From positions 1 through 44,733 of the forward strand of contig JAUNUQ010000020.1 in NCBI GenBank assembly GCA_030538075.1: DNA of 44,733 nucleotides. The letters are read 5' to 3'. The position numbers and the translations under genes are program-made. Positions 1-8,059 of this stretch are shown piece by piece. A model generated the notes under the pieces. It made no database searches. It was not told where the DNA came from and was given only the letters and a program-made list of their open reading frames with translations. The stretch's first letter is position 1. Every line of letters starts with the position of its first letter. The DNA comes from Tissierellia bacterium (lineage in GTDB: Bacteria; Bacillota; Clostridia; Tissierellales; Peptoniphilaceae).

Positions 1-1
1 A

Positions 2-577
2 GATGGCGAGTGCAGTGTACTCATGGGAATACGAGATCAGATTCGCCCAGGTGTGAAGGAAGATCTACAGAAACTGAAGAAGCTGGGCGTCAAAAATCTG
101 GTTGTGCTCTCGGGAGACAACCAGGGGACCGTGGACTTGGTCGCATCCGAGCTGGGCTTAACAGAAGCCCATGGGCATATGCTTCCAGAGGACAAGGCGG
201 CCTATATCGAAAAACTCATTGCACAGGGGCATATTGTCGCCTTCGTCGGTGATGGAGTAAATGACAGCCCTTCCCTCGCCCTTGCCCAGATCGGAATCGC
301 CATGGGAAGCGGTACGGATGTCGCCATTGAAACCTCAGATGTAGTTTTGATGAATTCGGATTTTAGCCGTCTGCCCCATGCTCTGGGTCTGACAAAGGCC
401 ACCGCAGCCAATATGCTGCAGAATATTGTCATAGCCGTTGGCGTTGTACTCGTATTACTCGCCTCTGTGTTCTTCAGCGAGTGGATGAATATGTCCATCG
501 GTATGCTCGTCCATGAAATGAGTATTTTAGTGGTCATCTTAAATGGGATGCGCCTACTAAGCTATAAACTAAGATAG
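2..577 (+). CDS. Heavy-metal P1B-type ATPase, C-terminal part (5' truncated by window)
   Basis: C-terminal 191 residues of a P1B-type ATPase, which pumps soft or heavy metal cations across the cytoplasmic membrane at the cost of ATP. The frame is open at the window edge, so the start, the CPx metal-binding helix and the DKTGT phosphorylation site lie outside. Visible are LSGDN near residue 36 and GDGVNDSP at about residues 83-90, which carries the Mg-binding aspartate, followed by two closing membrane helices that end in HEMSILVVILNGMRLL. That HE-x-S-x-LN pattern is more usual in Zn/Cd/Co pumps than in Cu pumps, but the metal is inferred. A small HMA protein gene follows after 16 bases, probably co-transcribed. 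Confidence 0.93.
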   Translation, partial: DGECSVLMGIRDQIRPGVKEDLQKLKKLGVKNLVVLSGDNQGTVDLVASELGLTEAHGHMLPEDKAAYIEKLIAQGHIVAFVGDGVNDSPSLALAQIGIAMGSGTDVAIETSDVVLMNSDFSRLPHALGLTKATAANMLQNIVIAVGVVLVLLASVFFSEWMNMSIGMLVHEMSILVVILNGMRLLSYKLR

Positions 578-593
578 AAAAGGAGAGATCAAG

Positions 594-824
594 ATGAAAA
601 AAGCCACCATTCAAACAGAACCATTAACCTGTCCATCTTGTGTTCAAAAGATTGAAAGTGCAGCGAAATCCATGGAGGGAGTGGACAAGGATTCCGTAAA
701 AGTCCTCTTCAACTCCAGCAAGGTAAAATTCGACTTCGATGAAGGTAAAGTCAGCCTAGAAGATGTTGAAAATGCGATTACCGCCCTTGGCTACGAAGTA
801 GTCAAATCCCAGGCAAGGGACTAA
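594..824 (+). CDS. HMA-domain metal-binding protein (CopZ-like metallochaperone)
   Basis: A 76-residue single HMA domain protein. The metal-binding loop is LTCPSC (Cys13 and Cys16), followed by the expected amphipathic helix and a beta-strand ending before GYEVV; length and fold pattern fit the ferredoxin-like HMA family. Such proteins bind a soft metal ion in the cytosol and hand it to, or compete with, a P1B ATPase; the ATPase gene directly upstream supports this. The start has a good ribosome binding site (AGGAGAG, 7 bases upstream of ATG). A strong terminator closes the operon. The metal cannot be told from sequence; CPSC instead of the commoner CxGC/CASC leaves Cu, Zn and Cd all possible. 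Confidence 0.9.
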   Translation: MKKATIQTEPLTCPSCVQKIESAAKSMEGVDKDSVKVLFNSSKVKFDFDEGKVSLEDVENAITALGYEVVKSQARD

Positions 825-835
825 ATGCAAAAGGC

Positions 836-871
836 GATCCCCGAATGAAATCATTCGGGGATCTGTTTTTT
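836..871. terminator. Rho-independent terminator, metal operon / nrdB
   Basis: Perfect 13-bp stem (836-848 with 851-863) with a 2-base loop and a T run at 866-871. It ends the metal operon; the stem is also suitably placed to end nrdB on the minus strand, where the trailing T run is weaker. Confidence 0.9.
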
Positions 872-890
872 ATCTATACTTGCGGGTTTC

Positions 891-1931
891 CTATAAGTCG
901 TCCTCGATCACACCCGCTTTGGAGTAGGCGGAGACTTTTGCTTCGAAGAAGTCCGTCTTGATGGCATTGGGGTCAGCATACTCTGAGACCCAGGCCATAT
1001 TGTCGGGCTCCTGTTCAAAGCCCTCAAAGAGGATGCCGAGGCCCAGGCCCTTGGAGCGCAGGTTGCCCAGATATTTGAGATAGGCGTCCACATTGGCTTT
1101 GGTGAGACCTCGAATTCGGTCACCCAGTACATAGTCTGCCCATCGGATCTCTTCGGCTACACCTTGGCGGATCATCTCTCGATATTCCTCGAGATGGGCA
1201 TCAGTGAAGAGCTGTGGTTCTTCTTTTTTTAGTTCCATCAGGATGGAGCGGAACAGCCAGAGATGGGTGTTCTCGTCTCTATTGATATAGCGGATCTCCT
1301 GGACGGTGCCGGGCATTTTGCCAATGCGTCCCAGCGCATAGAAGAACATGAATCCCGAGTAGAAGTAGATGCCCTCTAGGATATAATTGGCGACCAATGT
1401 CTTCGCCAGGTTGTGGGCACTTCGCTCGTAATAGAAATCATTGTATTTATCCCCGATAAACTGGTTTCGAGCCAGAAGTACTGGGTCGTTTTTCCATTGG
1501 TAGAGGATTTCACTGCGCTCCTCAGGAGAGCAGATGGTATCTAGGATATATCCATAGCTCTGGGAGTGGATGGCCTCCTGATAGGCCTGGATCGTCAGGC
1601 AGAGATTCACCTCGTTGGCGGTGATAAATTCTCCCACATTGGGGAGATTTGCCGTCTGCAGGCTATCCAAAAAGATCAAGAAAGACAGGATCTTATCATA
1701 GGCGGTCTTCTCATCTGTTTCCAGCAATCGGTAGTCCTTGGCGTCCTGTGTCAGGTTGATCTCCTCTGGGATCCAAAAGTTGTTCATGGCCTGGCGATAC
1801 CAGTCGCTGGTCCAGGTGTATTTTACATTATTAAAATCATTGAGATTCGTGGTATTGCCGTTGATCAGACGGCGTTTGGAAAGTTCCGTATCCCCGTTTT
1901 CATTAAAGAGTGCTTTTCTCTTGAGTTCCAT
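891..1931 (-). CDS. nrdB: Ribonucleoside-diphosphate reductase class Ia, beta (radical) subunit
   Basis: Small subunit (346 residues) of oxygen-dependent ribonucleotide reductase; it holds the di-iron centre and the tyrosyl radical that starts catalysis in NrdA. The ligand set is complete and correctly spaced against E. coli NrdB: Asp89, Glu119, His122, radical Tyr126 (motif EAIHSQSY), Glu186 and then Glu220/His223 in NRDENTH. I place the start at the ATG preceded by GGAGGG (minus strand), 8 bases after the nrdA stop, and not at the earlier in-frame ATG inside the nrdA end. Cotranscribed with nrdA. An intact radical Tyr argues for a classical class Ia enzyme and against the Mn/Fe class Ic type. 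Confidence 0.96.
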   Translation of the reverse strand: MELKRKALFNENGDTELSKRRLINGNTTNLNDFNNVKYTWTSDWYRQAMNNFWIPEEINLTQDAKDYRLLETDEKTAYDKILSFLIFLDSLQTANLPNVGEFITANEVNLCLTIQAYQEAIHSQSYGYILDTICSPEERSEILYQWKNDPVLLARNQFIGDKYNDFYYERSAHNLAKTLVANYILEGIYFYSGFMFFYALGRIGKMPGTVQEIRYINRDENTHLWLFRSILMELKKEEPQLFTDAHLEEYREMIRQGVAEEIRWADYVLGDRIRGLTKANVDAYLKYLGNLRSKGLGLGILFEGFEQEPDNMAWVSEYADPNAIKTDFFEAKVSAYSKAGVIEDDL

Positions 1932-1939
1932 TTTCCCTC

Positions 1940-4468
1940 CTACGCGCTGCAACTGTCGCAGTTTTCCACTTCTAAGGATTGACTGCGGATATAATAGACG
2001 GACTTGACACCTTCTTCATAGGCTCTGATATACAGGTTTAAGATCTGGCTCATCGTATAACTGGTCGTAACATAGAGATTCAGGGATTGGGCTTGGTCGA
2101 TATGGCGCTGACGCACACCCGCCGCTCGGACCACCCAATTTTGATCGATATCATGGGCATTCTCATAGAGCCAAAATGTCTGGGGGGTCAGTGAAGGTGC
2201 GACACGAGGGACGATGGAACCCTTCTTCTCCTCAAGGAAATATCGCTTCATCACCGGATCCACTGCAGCGGTGGTACCTGCGATGATCGAGGTGGATCCA
2301 GTAGGGGCAATCGCCATCAAATAGCCATTTCGAAGGCCATGCTCCGCCACTTTTTCGCGCAGCTCATTCCAGCGTTCACTGTCATATTGTCTTTTTTCAA
2401 AATATGCCCCCGTCTGCCAGTCAGAGCCTGCAAAGAGGGCATAAGGGCCCTTCTCTCTGGCGAGTTCACTGCTGGCGGAAATGGCATAATAATTGATGTC
2501 CTCATAGATTTGATCTGCAAAGGCGAGATGCTCTTCTGACTGAAAGGAGATCCCCTGCTTCACCATCGCATGGTGGTAGCCGCTGGTTCCAAGGCCTATG
2601 GAACGGTAGCGCTGATTGGTGATCTGGGCGTAGGGAACGGGGTAATAGTTCAGGTCGATCACATTATCCAGTGCTCGGATGACGGTGGATACGACCTGCT
2701 TCAGCTCTTCACGGTTCTCTAGATCGATGTTTCCAAGCACCAAGGAGGCCAGATTACAGACCACAAAATCACCTGCTATGGTCTTGGTGGAGACGATACT
2801 CTGGCCATCGACTTCCTCAACGGTAGTGGAGAGAGACTGGATCTCACTCATATTTTGGGCGATTTCCGTGCAGAGATTGGACGAATAGATATGCCCCATA
2901 TGACCATTGGGATTGGCTTCATTGACTAGATCCCGGTTGAAGACAAAGGGGGTTCCCGTCTCGACAGTGGACTTTAAGATCAGTCGCAGGATGTCCTTCA
3001 CTGCCATGCTCCTTTTATCTAATTTGGGGTTTGCCACACATTCCAGATAGCGCTTCGTCCATTCTTCTCCAAAGTAGTCCTCAAGACAATAGCCCATCTC
3101 TTTTTCGATCTCATGGGGACACATTAAATGCCAGTCGGCGTCTCGATTGTCCCGTACCAATTCCCAAAAATAGTTGGGTACGCAGATGCCTGGGAACACG
3201 TCATGTGCCTTCATGCGGTCATCTCCGTTGTTGGTGCGCAGCTGGAGGAACTCCGGAAGATCCTTATGCCAGATGTCCAAGTATACGGATACTGCGCCTG
3301 CTCGTACCCCCAATTGATCGACGGCGACGGCTGTATCGTTGGCCAGCTTGATCCAGCGGTTGACACCGCCTGCCACGCCTTTGAAGCCGCGAATATCCGA
3401 TCCCATCGCGCGCACCTTGCCGAAATAAAGCCCCATTCCACCGCCGTGCTTAGAGACCTGGGCAAAGTTATCGATGCTGCGGTAGATCCCATCCAGCGAA
3501 TCCGGAACGATGTCGATAAAGCAAGAAGAGAGCTGATGGAATGGCTTGCGTGCATTGGACATGGTCGGAGTGGCCATCGTGGTCTTTAGCGTACTCAAGA
3601 TGTCATAGAATTCTTTTGCCCATTGGACCCTCTGTGCACCTTCGGGAATGGCCAGATGCATCGAAATGCCCATAAACATCTCCTGGGGCGTTTCCAATGG
3701 CTTACCATAGGGGTCTCGAATCAGATAACGCTTTGCAATCAGATCCAAGCCGCTATAGTTGAACAGGAAATCACGTTCTTTTTTCAGATAGCTCTCCAGC
3801 TCGCGGATGTCCTCTTCATTGTAGGCCTCTAACATATATTCGCCATAGAGTCCCATGGAGGCCATGAACTGAAGCTTGGCATGGAGGTCTTGTATATCAT
3901 AGTGGAGCATTTCTGCCTCGATCTCCTGATGGAGCTGAAGAGCCAGAAAATGCCCTGCGATATATTCCCACTTGGGCGCTTCTTTGGAGGTCAGTTCTGA
4001 GGCGGACTTGATCAACACTCGTAGCATTTCCTCTTCGTTCATCGACTGCGTCACAAAAGTACTGAACTTGCTCAGTAGCAGGCTTAAATTATAGGCGTCC
4101 TCAGTATAATCCCGCTGCATCTGCTTGAGGAGCTCCAGTACCGGTTCGGATTTAAAATAGCCCTCGAAATCCTCGATGGTCTTTCGTAGAGTATGATGGG
4201 AGGCTCGGTACAGGATAAAGGACTTGACGACACTGTAATTGTTGCTTTCGATCAGCACGATCTCCACAAGGTCCTGAACCTCTTCCACGGTGATGATATG
4301 GCTTTTCGGGAAGTCCCTATGGATTTTATCCAATACGCTCTGCGCCAGCTTTTCCAGTAGACCCTCCTCTGGGTTTTGACCGACGCTCTGGAAGGCACGG
4401 CCAATGGCACTCTCTATTTTACTGCGATCAAAGGGACGGATACTCCCGTCTCTTTTTATGATTTGCAT
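1940..4468 (-). CDS. nrdA: Ribonucleoside-diphosphate reductase class Ia, alpha (catalytic) subunit
   Basis: Catalytic subunit (842 residues) that converts NDPs to dNDPs. An N-terminal ATP-cone (about residues 1-90, opening MQIIKRDGSIRPFDRSKIE) is the dATP/ATP allosteric switch. Visible catalytic elements are the active-site cysteines in QLSSCF and VVCNLAS, the thiyl cysteine in SNLCTEIAQ, the radical-transfer tyrosine pair in SVYYIRS, and the C-terminal redox pair CDSC that delivers electrons from thioredoxin or glutaredoxin. The start chosen is the ATG 5 bases after AGGAGG on the minus strand; the longer frame has no such site. nrdB follows with an 8-base gap. A NrdR-box-like site lies over the promoter upstream. 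Confidence 0.96.
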   Translation of the reverse strand: MQIIKRDGSIRPFDRSKIESAIGRAFQSVGQNPEEGLLEKLAQSVLDKIHRDFPKSHIITVEEVQDLVEIVLIESNNYSVVKSFILYRASHHTLRKTIEDFEGYFKSEPVLELLKQMQRDYTEDAYNLSLLLSKFSTFVTQSMNEEEMLRVLIKSASELTSKEAPKWEYIAGHFLALQLHQEIEAEMLHYDIQDLHAKLQFMASMGLYGEYMLEAYNEEDIRELESYLKKERDFLFNYSGLDLIAKRYLIRDPYGKPLETPQEMFMGISMHLAIPEGAQRVQWAKEFYDILSTLKTTMATPTMSNARKPFHQLSSCFIDIVPDSLDGIYRSIDNFAQVSKHGGGMGLYFGKVRAMGSDIRGFKGVAGGVNRWIKLANDTAVAVDQLGVRAGAVSVYLDIWHKDLPEFLQLRTNNGDDRMKAHDVFPGICVPNYFWELVRDNRDADWHLMCPHEIEKEMGYCLEDYFGEEWTKRYLECVANPKLDKRSMAVKDILRLILKSTVETGTPFVFNRDLVNEANPNGHMGHIYSSNLCTEIAQNMSEIQSLSTTVEEVDGQSIVSTKTIAGDFVVCNLASLVLGNIDLENREELKQVVSTVIRALDNVIDLNYYPVPYAQITNQRYRSIGLGTSGYHHAMVKQGISFQSEEHLAFADQIYEDINYYAISASSELAREKGPYALFAGSDWQTGAYFEKRQYDSERWNELREKVAEHGLRNGYLMAIAPTGSTSIIAGTTAAVDPVMKRYFLEEKKGSIVPRVAPSLTPQTFWLYENAHDIDQNWVVRAAGVRQRHIDQAQSLNLYVTTSYTMSQILNLYIRAYEEGVKSVYYIRSQSLEVENCDSCSA

Positions 4469-4511
4469 GGATACCTCCTGTAGTATTATTCTTCGTAATT
4501 GCCCCAATAGA

Positions 4512-4527
4512 ATACCATATATTGTGG
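4512..4527 (-). promoter_or_regulatory. NrdR-box-like operator upstream of nrdAB
   Basis: Read on the minus strand the site is CCACAATATATGGTAT. By hand it matches 13 of 16 positions of the known NrdR box consensus (ACAC-W-ATATAT-W-GTGT) and is embedded in an inverted repeat with ATACCA/TGGTAT arms. It overlaps the proposed -10 of nrdA, which is how NrdR represses ribonucleotide reductase genes in other bacteria. Only one box is visible, while many operons have two about 31 bp apart. Confidence 0.6.
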
Positions 4528-4541
4528 TATATGTATATCAA
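4514..4541 (-). promoter_or_regulatory. Putative sigma-A promoter of nrdAB
   Basis: On the minus strand TTGATA (4536-4541), 16 bases, TATGGT (4514-4519). The transcript would start about 40 bases before the nrdA ATG. The -10 overlaps the NrdR-like box. Not experimentally supported. Confidence 0.45.
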
Positions 4542-4578
4542 ATATGAAGGGGATTTCGAGGGGATTCATTGTAGAAAG

Positions 4579-4608
4579 TTGATTGTCCTTTGTCAATGTG
4601 GGTATATA
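4579..4608 (+). promoter_or_regulatory. Weak promoter candidate for the helical small protein
   Basis: TTGATT (4579-4584), 18-base spacer, TATATA (4603-4608), about 25 bases before the start codon. The spacing is on the long side, so this is tentative. Confidence 0.3.
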
Positions 4609-4635
4609 TACAACATCAAAATAGGAGGTTTTATG

Positions 4636-4836
4636 ATGGATAAACTCTCAAAAGAATTTGACAAGTTGAAAGATGAAGCAGGCAAAAAAGCAGAGGAATT
4701 CAAGGACCAAGCCGAAAAAGTAGCAGAGGACGTAAAGGATAGAGCAGAGGATCTAAAAGCCGACGCCGAAAAACAATTTGATAAAATCAAAGAAGATGCA
4801 AAACAGGTTGTCGATGATGTAAAGAATAAGCTCTAA
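4636..4836 (+). CDS. Small, highly charged helical protein (LEA/YtxH/CsbD-like)
   Basis: A 66-residue protein, almost entirely Lys, Glu, Asp and Ala, with recurring KDxAEK / DVKDRAEDLK units that predict one long amphipathic helix or coiled coil. No signal peptide, no membrane segment, no cysteine. This composition is typical of LEA-like, YtxH-like and CsbD-like general stress proteins, which are thought to protect proteins or membranes, but no defining motif allows one family to be chosen. AGGAGG precedes two adjacent ATGs; the second gives 7-base spacing and was chosen (the first would add one Met). It is monocistronic, with its own terminator. Confidence 0.8.
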   Translation: MDKLSKEFDKLKDEAGKKAEEFKDQAEKVAEDVKDRAEDLKADAEKQFDKIKEDAKQVVDDVKNKL

Positions 4837-4845
4837 TGGATTCAG

Positions 4846-4882
4846 GAGCGGAAGAGCCAATATGGCAAATCCGCTCTTTTTT
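4846..4882 (+). terminator. Rho-independent terminator
   Basis: Stem GAGCGGA/TCCGCTC (4846-4852 with 4870-4876), with an inner GCC/GGC helix in the loop, then six T. Ends the small helical protein gene. Confidence 0.85.
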
Positions 4883-4977
4883 CTTGCTGAAATATTCTGA
4901 AATCATGAAAATCTTCTCCCAGATTGGATCTATTGCGATATAATAGAATAGAGATTCATCCATGGAGGTGTATGCAA

Positions 4978-6435
4978 ATGAATGTGGACCCAATTCGGTC
5001 CAAGGAACCAACCAGACGAAGAAAACCTTTTAGGACTGGAGTTGTCGCCCTTTTGCTCTGTTTGGCAATGCTATTGCCATCATCGGCACTGGCGGATGAC
5101 GACGTGGTCTTCGAAGTGATTCGAATATCGGGAGCCAGTAGATATGCCACTGCCCTGGAAGTGAGCAAAGCTGCATTTGGGCAATCGAGATATGTGGTCG
5201 TGGCCAATGGAGAGAATTTTCCCGATGCTTTGGCAGGAGGTCCTCTGGCTTCTGCTCTATCAGCTCCGATCTTGCTGACGGCAAAGGACATCATCCCCGC
5301 AGGGATTTTGCAGGAGATCGTGGATCTAAAGGCCAGTCATGTGATCCTACTCGGAGGTACAGGGGCGATTTCCCCGTCGGTGGAAAGTCAATTAAGGGCG
5401 GTTGCCACGGTAGAACGCCTCGGGGGGCTCAATCGCTACGAGACGGCATCTCTGGTAGCGGAGAGGGTTCATCAGATCACAGGCAGTAACACCGTTGCCA
5501 TCACCAGTGGCTTAAATTTTCCCGATGCCTTATCAGCAAGTGGATATATGGGAAAACAGGGGATGCCGATCCTGCTGACAGATCCATATGAATTACCAGA
5601 TGCGACTAGGAGCTATCTGGAGTATAATAATACGAGAAATACAATCGTCCTAGGAGGGACGGGAACCGTATCAGAAGCAGTCGCCGACCAGCTTCCTAAC
5701 CCGACTCGGATTGCGGGGAGCAATCGCTTTGGCACCTCTATCGCCCTAGCGGAAGCTGCCTTTGAAAAACCGGAGACAGTCATTCTCGTCAACGGCTATC
5801 AATTCCCGGATGCCCTGTCTTCTGCGGCCATATCGGGGATCTTCGAATCTCCCATTCTCTTGACCTCTTCCAATGAATTACCCAGCGATATAGCGGATTA
5901 CCTGAAAGAGGTCATGCCCAAACGGGTCATTCTCGTAGGGGGGAAGGGATCCATCACACCAGATGTAGCTGCGAAGATCATCGATACTGTTGGACAGACC
6001 GTCAAGCCCACACCGACCATCGAATTTGAACCCTCTAGATTCTATGACGAATACGCACGCCAAATGATGGACAGCATCAATACCGTTCGGGAGGAGCACA
6101 ATCTATATCCCTATATATGGGACGATTCTCTGGCAGAGGCGGCAAGGACTCGCGCGAAGGAGATCGTGAAAAACCTATCTCACACTCGACCAGACGGGAC
6201 CGAATGGAATACGGTTAGCTCCCTGGCCAAGGGAGAAAACCTCATCAATCTAAATGCGCTTCCAAAAGATGTCATCCAGATCCAAATGTCCTCCTCTGGA
6301 TACAGCGGAAATATCCTGCGAGATCGCAGTGACTTTAAAGCTATGGGCATCGCCTGCTGGACTGACGAGAGGGGACAGGCGTTTTGGGTGCAGCTTTTTG
6401 GCATGCCAGAGCAAATTGAAACCAATGCAGAATAG
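4978..6435 (+). CDS. Surface protein: signal peptide, three CWB2 repeats, CAP (SCP) domain
   Basis: A 485-residue exported protein. Residues 1 to about 40 form a signal peptide (RRR basic region, hydrophobic core, cut after SSALA). Three cell-wall-binding repeat 2 units follow, each opening with a variant of G-x-x-R-[YF]-x-T (GASRYATAL, GLNRYETAS, GSNRFGTSI) and holding NFPDAL/QFPDAL and ILLGGTG-type strands; in clostridia three such repeats hold S-layer-associated proteins on anionic wall polymers. The last 120 residues look like a CAP domain (FYDEYARQMMDSINTVREEH, LSHTRPDG, GENL, AFWVQLFG). Start: ATG 9 bases after GGAGG; an in-frame ATG two codons earlier is possible. The role of the CAP domain in bacteria is mostly unproven. 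Confidence 0.92.
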   Translation: MNVDPIRSKEPTRRRKPFRTGVVALLLCLAMLLPSSALADDDVVFEVIRISGASRYATALEVSKAAFGQSRYVVVANGENFPDALAGGPLASALSAPILLTAKDIIPAGILQEIVDLKASHVILLGGTGAISPSVESQLRAVATVERLGGLNRYETASLVAERVHQITGSNTVAITSGLNFPDALSASGYMGKQGMPILLTDPYELPDATRSYLEYNNTRNTIVLGGTGTVSEAVADQLPNPTRIAGSNRFGTSIALAEAAFEKPETVILVNGYQFPDALSSAAISGIFESPILLTSSNELPSDIADYLKEVMPKRVILVGGKGSITPDVAAKIIDTVGQTVKPTPTIEFEPSRFYDEYARQMMDSINTVREEHNLYPYIWDDSLAEAARTRAKEIVKNLSHTRPDGTEWNTVSSLAKGENLINLNALPKDVIQIQMSSSGYSGNILRDRSDFKAMGIACWTDERGQAFWVQLFGMPEQIETNAE

Positions 6436-6440
6436 AAAAA

Positions 6441-6464
6441 GAGCCGGGATTTCCGGCTCTTTTA
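6441..6464. terminator. Bidirectional rho-independent terminator
   Basis: Stem GAGCCGG/CCGGCTC (6441-6447 with 6453-6459), T run on the plus side and A run (5 A) before the stem that serves the convergent HAD gene, whose stop codon overlaps the right edge. Confidence 0.85.
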
Positions 6465-7214
6465 TAGTAGTGTTGCTGTATCCAGTGTCTGGACATCTGG
6501 GGGTAATTTATAGACCACGTCTTTTCGCTCGACGACGATCTCTATCTTAGATGATAGATCTTCGTCTGACTGGATGAACTCGAGTAGTTTTTTTGTGGGG
6601 TTGATCACCACTGGGTGACCGACGAATTGGAGCATGGAGATGTCTCCATTGGTGTCCCCATAGGCATAGGAATTTTTAAAGTCGATGCCATAGATTTCAT
6701 CGAAGCTGTGCATCATGCTCATCTTGCTGATACTGTCCCACATCTTGGTGTATTCACCTGTGAATTCGTCATTTTCATTCACATGGTAGATGGTCCCTTG
6801 AAAATCGGTCACATCATATTTCTTTGCCATATGTCGGACTAGAAAGTCTGGACTGCCTGAGATGAAGAAGGTCAGATGCCCCTGGGCCTTATGCCATCGG
6901 ATCCGAGACCGTGTATAGGTGTAGACGATATCCGCATTTTGCTCGATCACCTGCTGGGCCACATAATCAATAAAGTCATGCTTGATCCCCTTGAGTGTCT
7001 CTGTGTAGACGCCAGTGACCGCATCCAAATAATTATCATAGTCCAAATGCCGCTTATTGTATTCATCGTAAAGGGGTTTGATGTCATTCACCCAGATATT
7101 CTCCCTAATGACCTCGTTTTTAACGAGTCTGAGGAAGTGGTCGATCATCAGGGATGTGCGCGCCAAAGTGCCGTCGATATCGAAGAAGGCGGCGATTTTC
7201 TTATCCGTTGTCAT
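6462..7214 (-). CDS. HAD-superfamily hydrolase, subfamily IB (SerB-like)
   Basis: A 250-residue cytosolic haloacid-dehalogenase-type phosphatase. Motif I is FFDIDGTLA near the N-terminus (nucleophile and acid/base aspartates), motif II is FFISGSPDFL, and motif IV is AYGDTNGDISML, the Mg-binding pair. The helical cap between motifs I and II fits subfamily IB (phosphoserine phosphatase-like enzymes and CicA). The substrate cannot be predicted. The start codon overlaps the stop of the upstream membrane protein gene (ATGA), so the two are translationally coupled, and an earlier in-frame ATG was rejected for this reason. Confidence 0.9.
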   Translation of the reverse strand: MTTDKKIAAFFDIDGTLARTSLMIDHFLRLVKNEVIRENIWVNDIKPLYDEYNKRHLDYDNYLDAVTGVYTETLKGIKHDFIDYVAQQVIEQNADIVYTYTRSRIRWHKAQGHLTFFISGSPDFLVRHMAKKYDVTDFQGTIYHVNENDEFTGEYTKMWDSISKMSMMHSFDEIYGIDFKNSYAYGDTNGDISMLQFVGHPVVINPTKKLLEFIQSDEDLSSKIEIVVERKDVVYKLPPDVQTLDTATLL

Positions 7215-7570
7215 GCTTTTTTCACTCCATTGGTTTTCTCGTACTTCCCACCATTTTTCTTCATACGTTGGTATTTGCTGCGCACACCTAAAATAAGGGC
7301 GAAGCAAAGGGCGACAAAACCACTGACGAAGAAGATGCCAAATCGATTGATCAGATCCACCCCTTCGGCGCTCGTGATGCGCGGCAAACCCTCCGATAGA
7401 CTGTAGAGTCCGATAAAGACCAAAACGACACCGGGGATGTATTTAATATAGCGATTGCGATTGGTTGCCCAATAGATTAAGTAGGTTGCGACTACTGCCA
7501 ATAGGGCTGTCAATGGGAATACATAAACATCCCCTTGATGATCCAACAGCAGTTCCCAAATAGCTCTCAT
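7211..7570 (-). CDS. Small membrane protein, three predicted TM helices
   Basis: A 119-residue protein with three hydrophobic segments (around FPLTALLAVVATYLIYWA, YIPGVVLVFIGLYSL and FGIFFVSGFVALCFALILG) and a strongly basic C-terminal tail (RSKYQRMKKNGGKYEKT). I do not recognise a named family. The start follows AAGGAGAGG on the minus strand; the first possible ATG lacks a site. It is the first gene of a two-gene operon with the HAD phosphatase, coupled by a 4-base overlap, which suggests a joint role (for example a membrane-associated phosphatase step), but this is inference. Confidence 0.82.
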   Translation of the reverse strand: MRAIWELLLDHQGDVYVFPLTALLAVVATYLIYWATNRNRYIKYIPGVVLVFIGLYSLSEGLPRITSAEGVDLINRFGIFFVSGFVALCFALILGVRSKYQRMKKNGGKYEKTNGVKKA

Positions 7571-7620
7571 AGACCTCTCCTTATATAAAACCAACATTGG
7601 CAGATTTCCTGCTTCGTTGT

Positions 7621-7647
7621 ATTATATCACATTCTAGGATATCTTAA
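7621..7647 (-). promoter_or_regulatory. Extended -10 promoter of the membrane protein/HAD operon
   Basis: Minus-strand TGATATAAT, that is TGnTATAAT, with -10 at 7621-7626; a poor -35 (TTAAGA) lies 15 bases further upstream. The perfect extended -10 is the main support. Confidence 0.5.
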
Positions 7648-7650
7648 GTA

Positions 7651-7861
7651 GTGATCAGCAAGGATTCTCAAAATTGTAATAATATTGTAGGCTTTTGCAA
7701 GAGTAGACAAGTGAAAAAGCCAAGGCATAATGCAATTGGCCCAATTCTATTCATTCAACGATGGTATGATCTCTGAAGTCCTTCTGCTATTTTGAAAGTG
7801 GATTTAGCGGTATACCCCTTGCCAACTGAGGAAATACCTGATAAACTATTAAACGTATAAA
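7651..7861. other. Intergenic stretch with no gene seen
   Basis: No ORF with a ribosome binding site on either strand. Contains only a weak extended -10 candidate (TGGTATGAT at 7762-7770) that could start the thrS leader transcript. Confidence 0.5.
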
Positions 7862-8041
7862 GGAATAGAAAGCGATGAAGGAACGAGTACCGAGCAGGAG
7901 CTTACAGAGAGGATGCAATTTGCTGAGATGCATTCATGAAACCCACTTGAGAAAACCAATCTGGAGCGATTATCCCAATGAGAAGCAAATCAGGGTGGAA
8001 CCACGAGACTCTCGTCCCTATACAGGGATGGGGGCTTTTTT
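7862..8041 (+). promoter_or_regulatory. T-box leader (threonine) controlling thrS
   Basis: A tRNA-sensing leader. The diagnostic 14-base T-box sequence AGGGTGGAACCACG is at 7992-8005. It is followed by a terminator with wobble pairs (8011-8019 with 8024-8032, then T6). Upstream, Stem I has the GA/AGTA elements near 7870-7888 and a distal helix (7911-7916 with 7930-7935). Two candidate specifier triplets both read ACC, a Thr codon: 7941-7943 in GAAACC, and 7955-7957, just before CTGGAGCG as in typical T-boxes. Uncharged tRNA-Thr would favour the antiterminator and switch on thrS, which fits the gene downstream. Confidence 0.93.
8011..8041 (+). terminator. T-box regulatory terminator
   Basis: CTCGTCCCT pairs with AGGGATGGG including two G-U pairs, loop ATAC, followed by a G/C step and six T. 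It is the conditional terminator of the T-box and competes with the T-box antiterminator helix. Confidence 0.85.
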
Positions 8042-8059
8042 AATTTAAGGAGGAAAATG

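Noticed and set aside
1566..1982. Plus-strand ORF of 138 codons opposite nrdB
   Set aside because: No ribosome binding site; nrdB on the other strand has complete catalytic residues.
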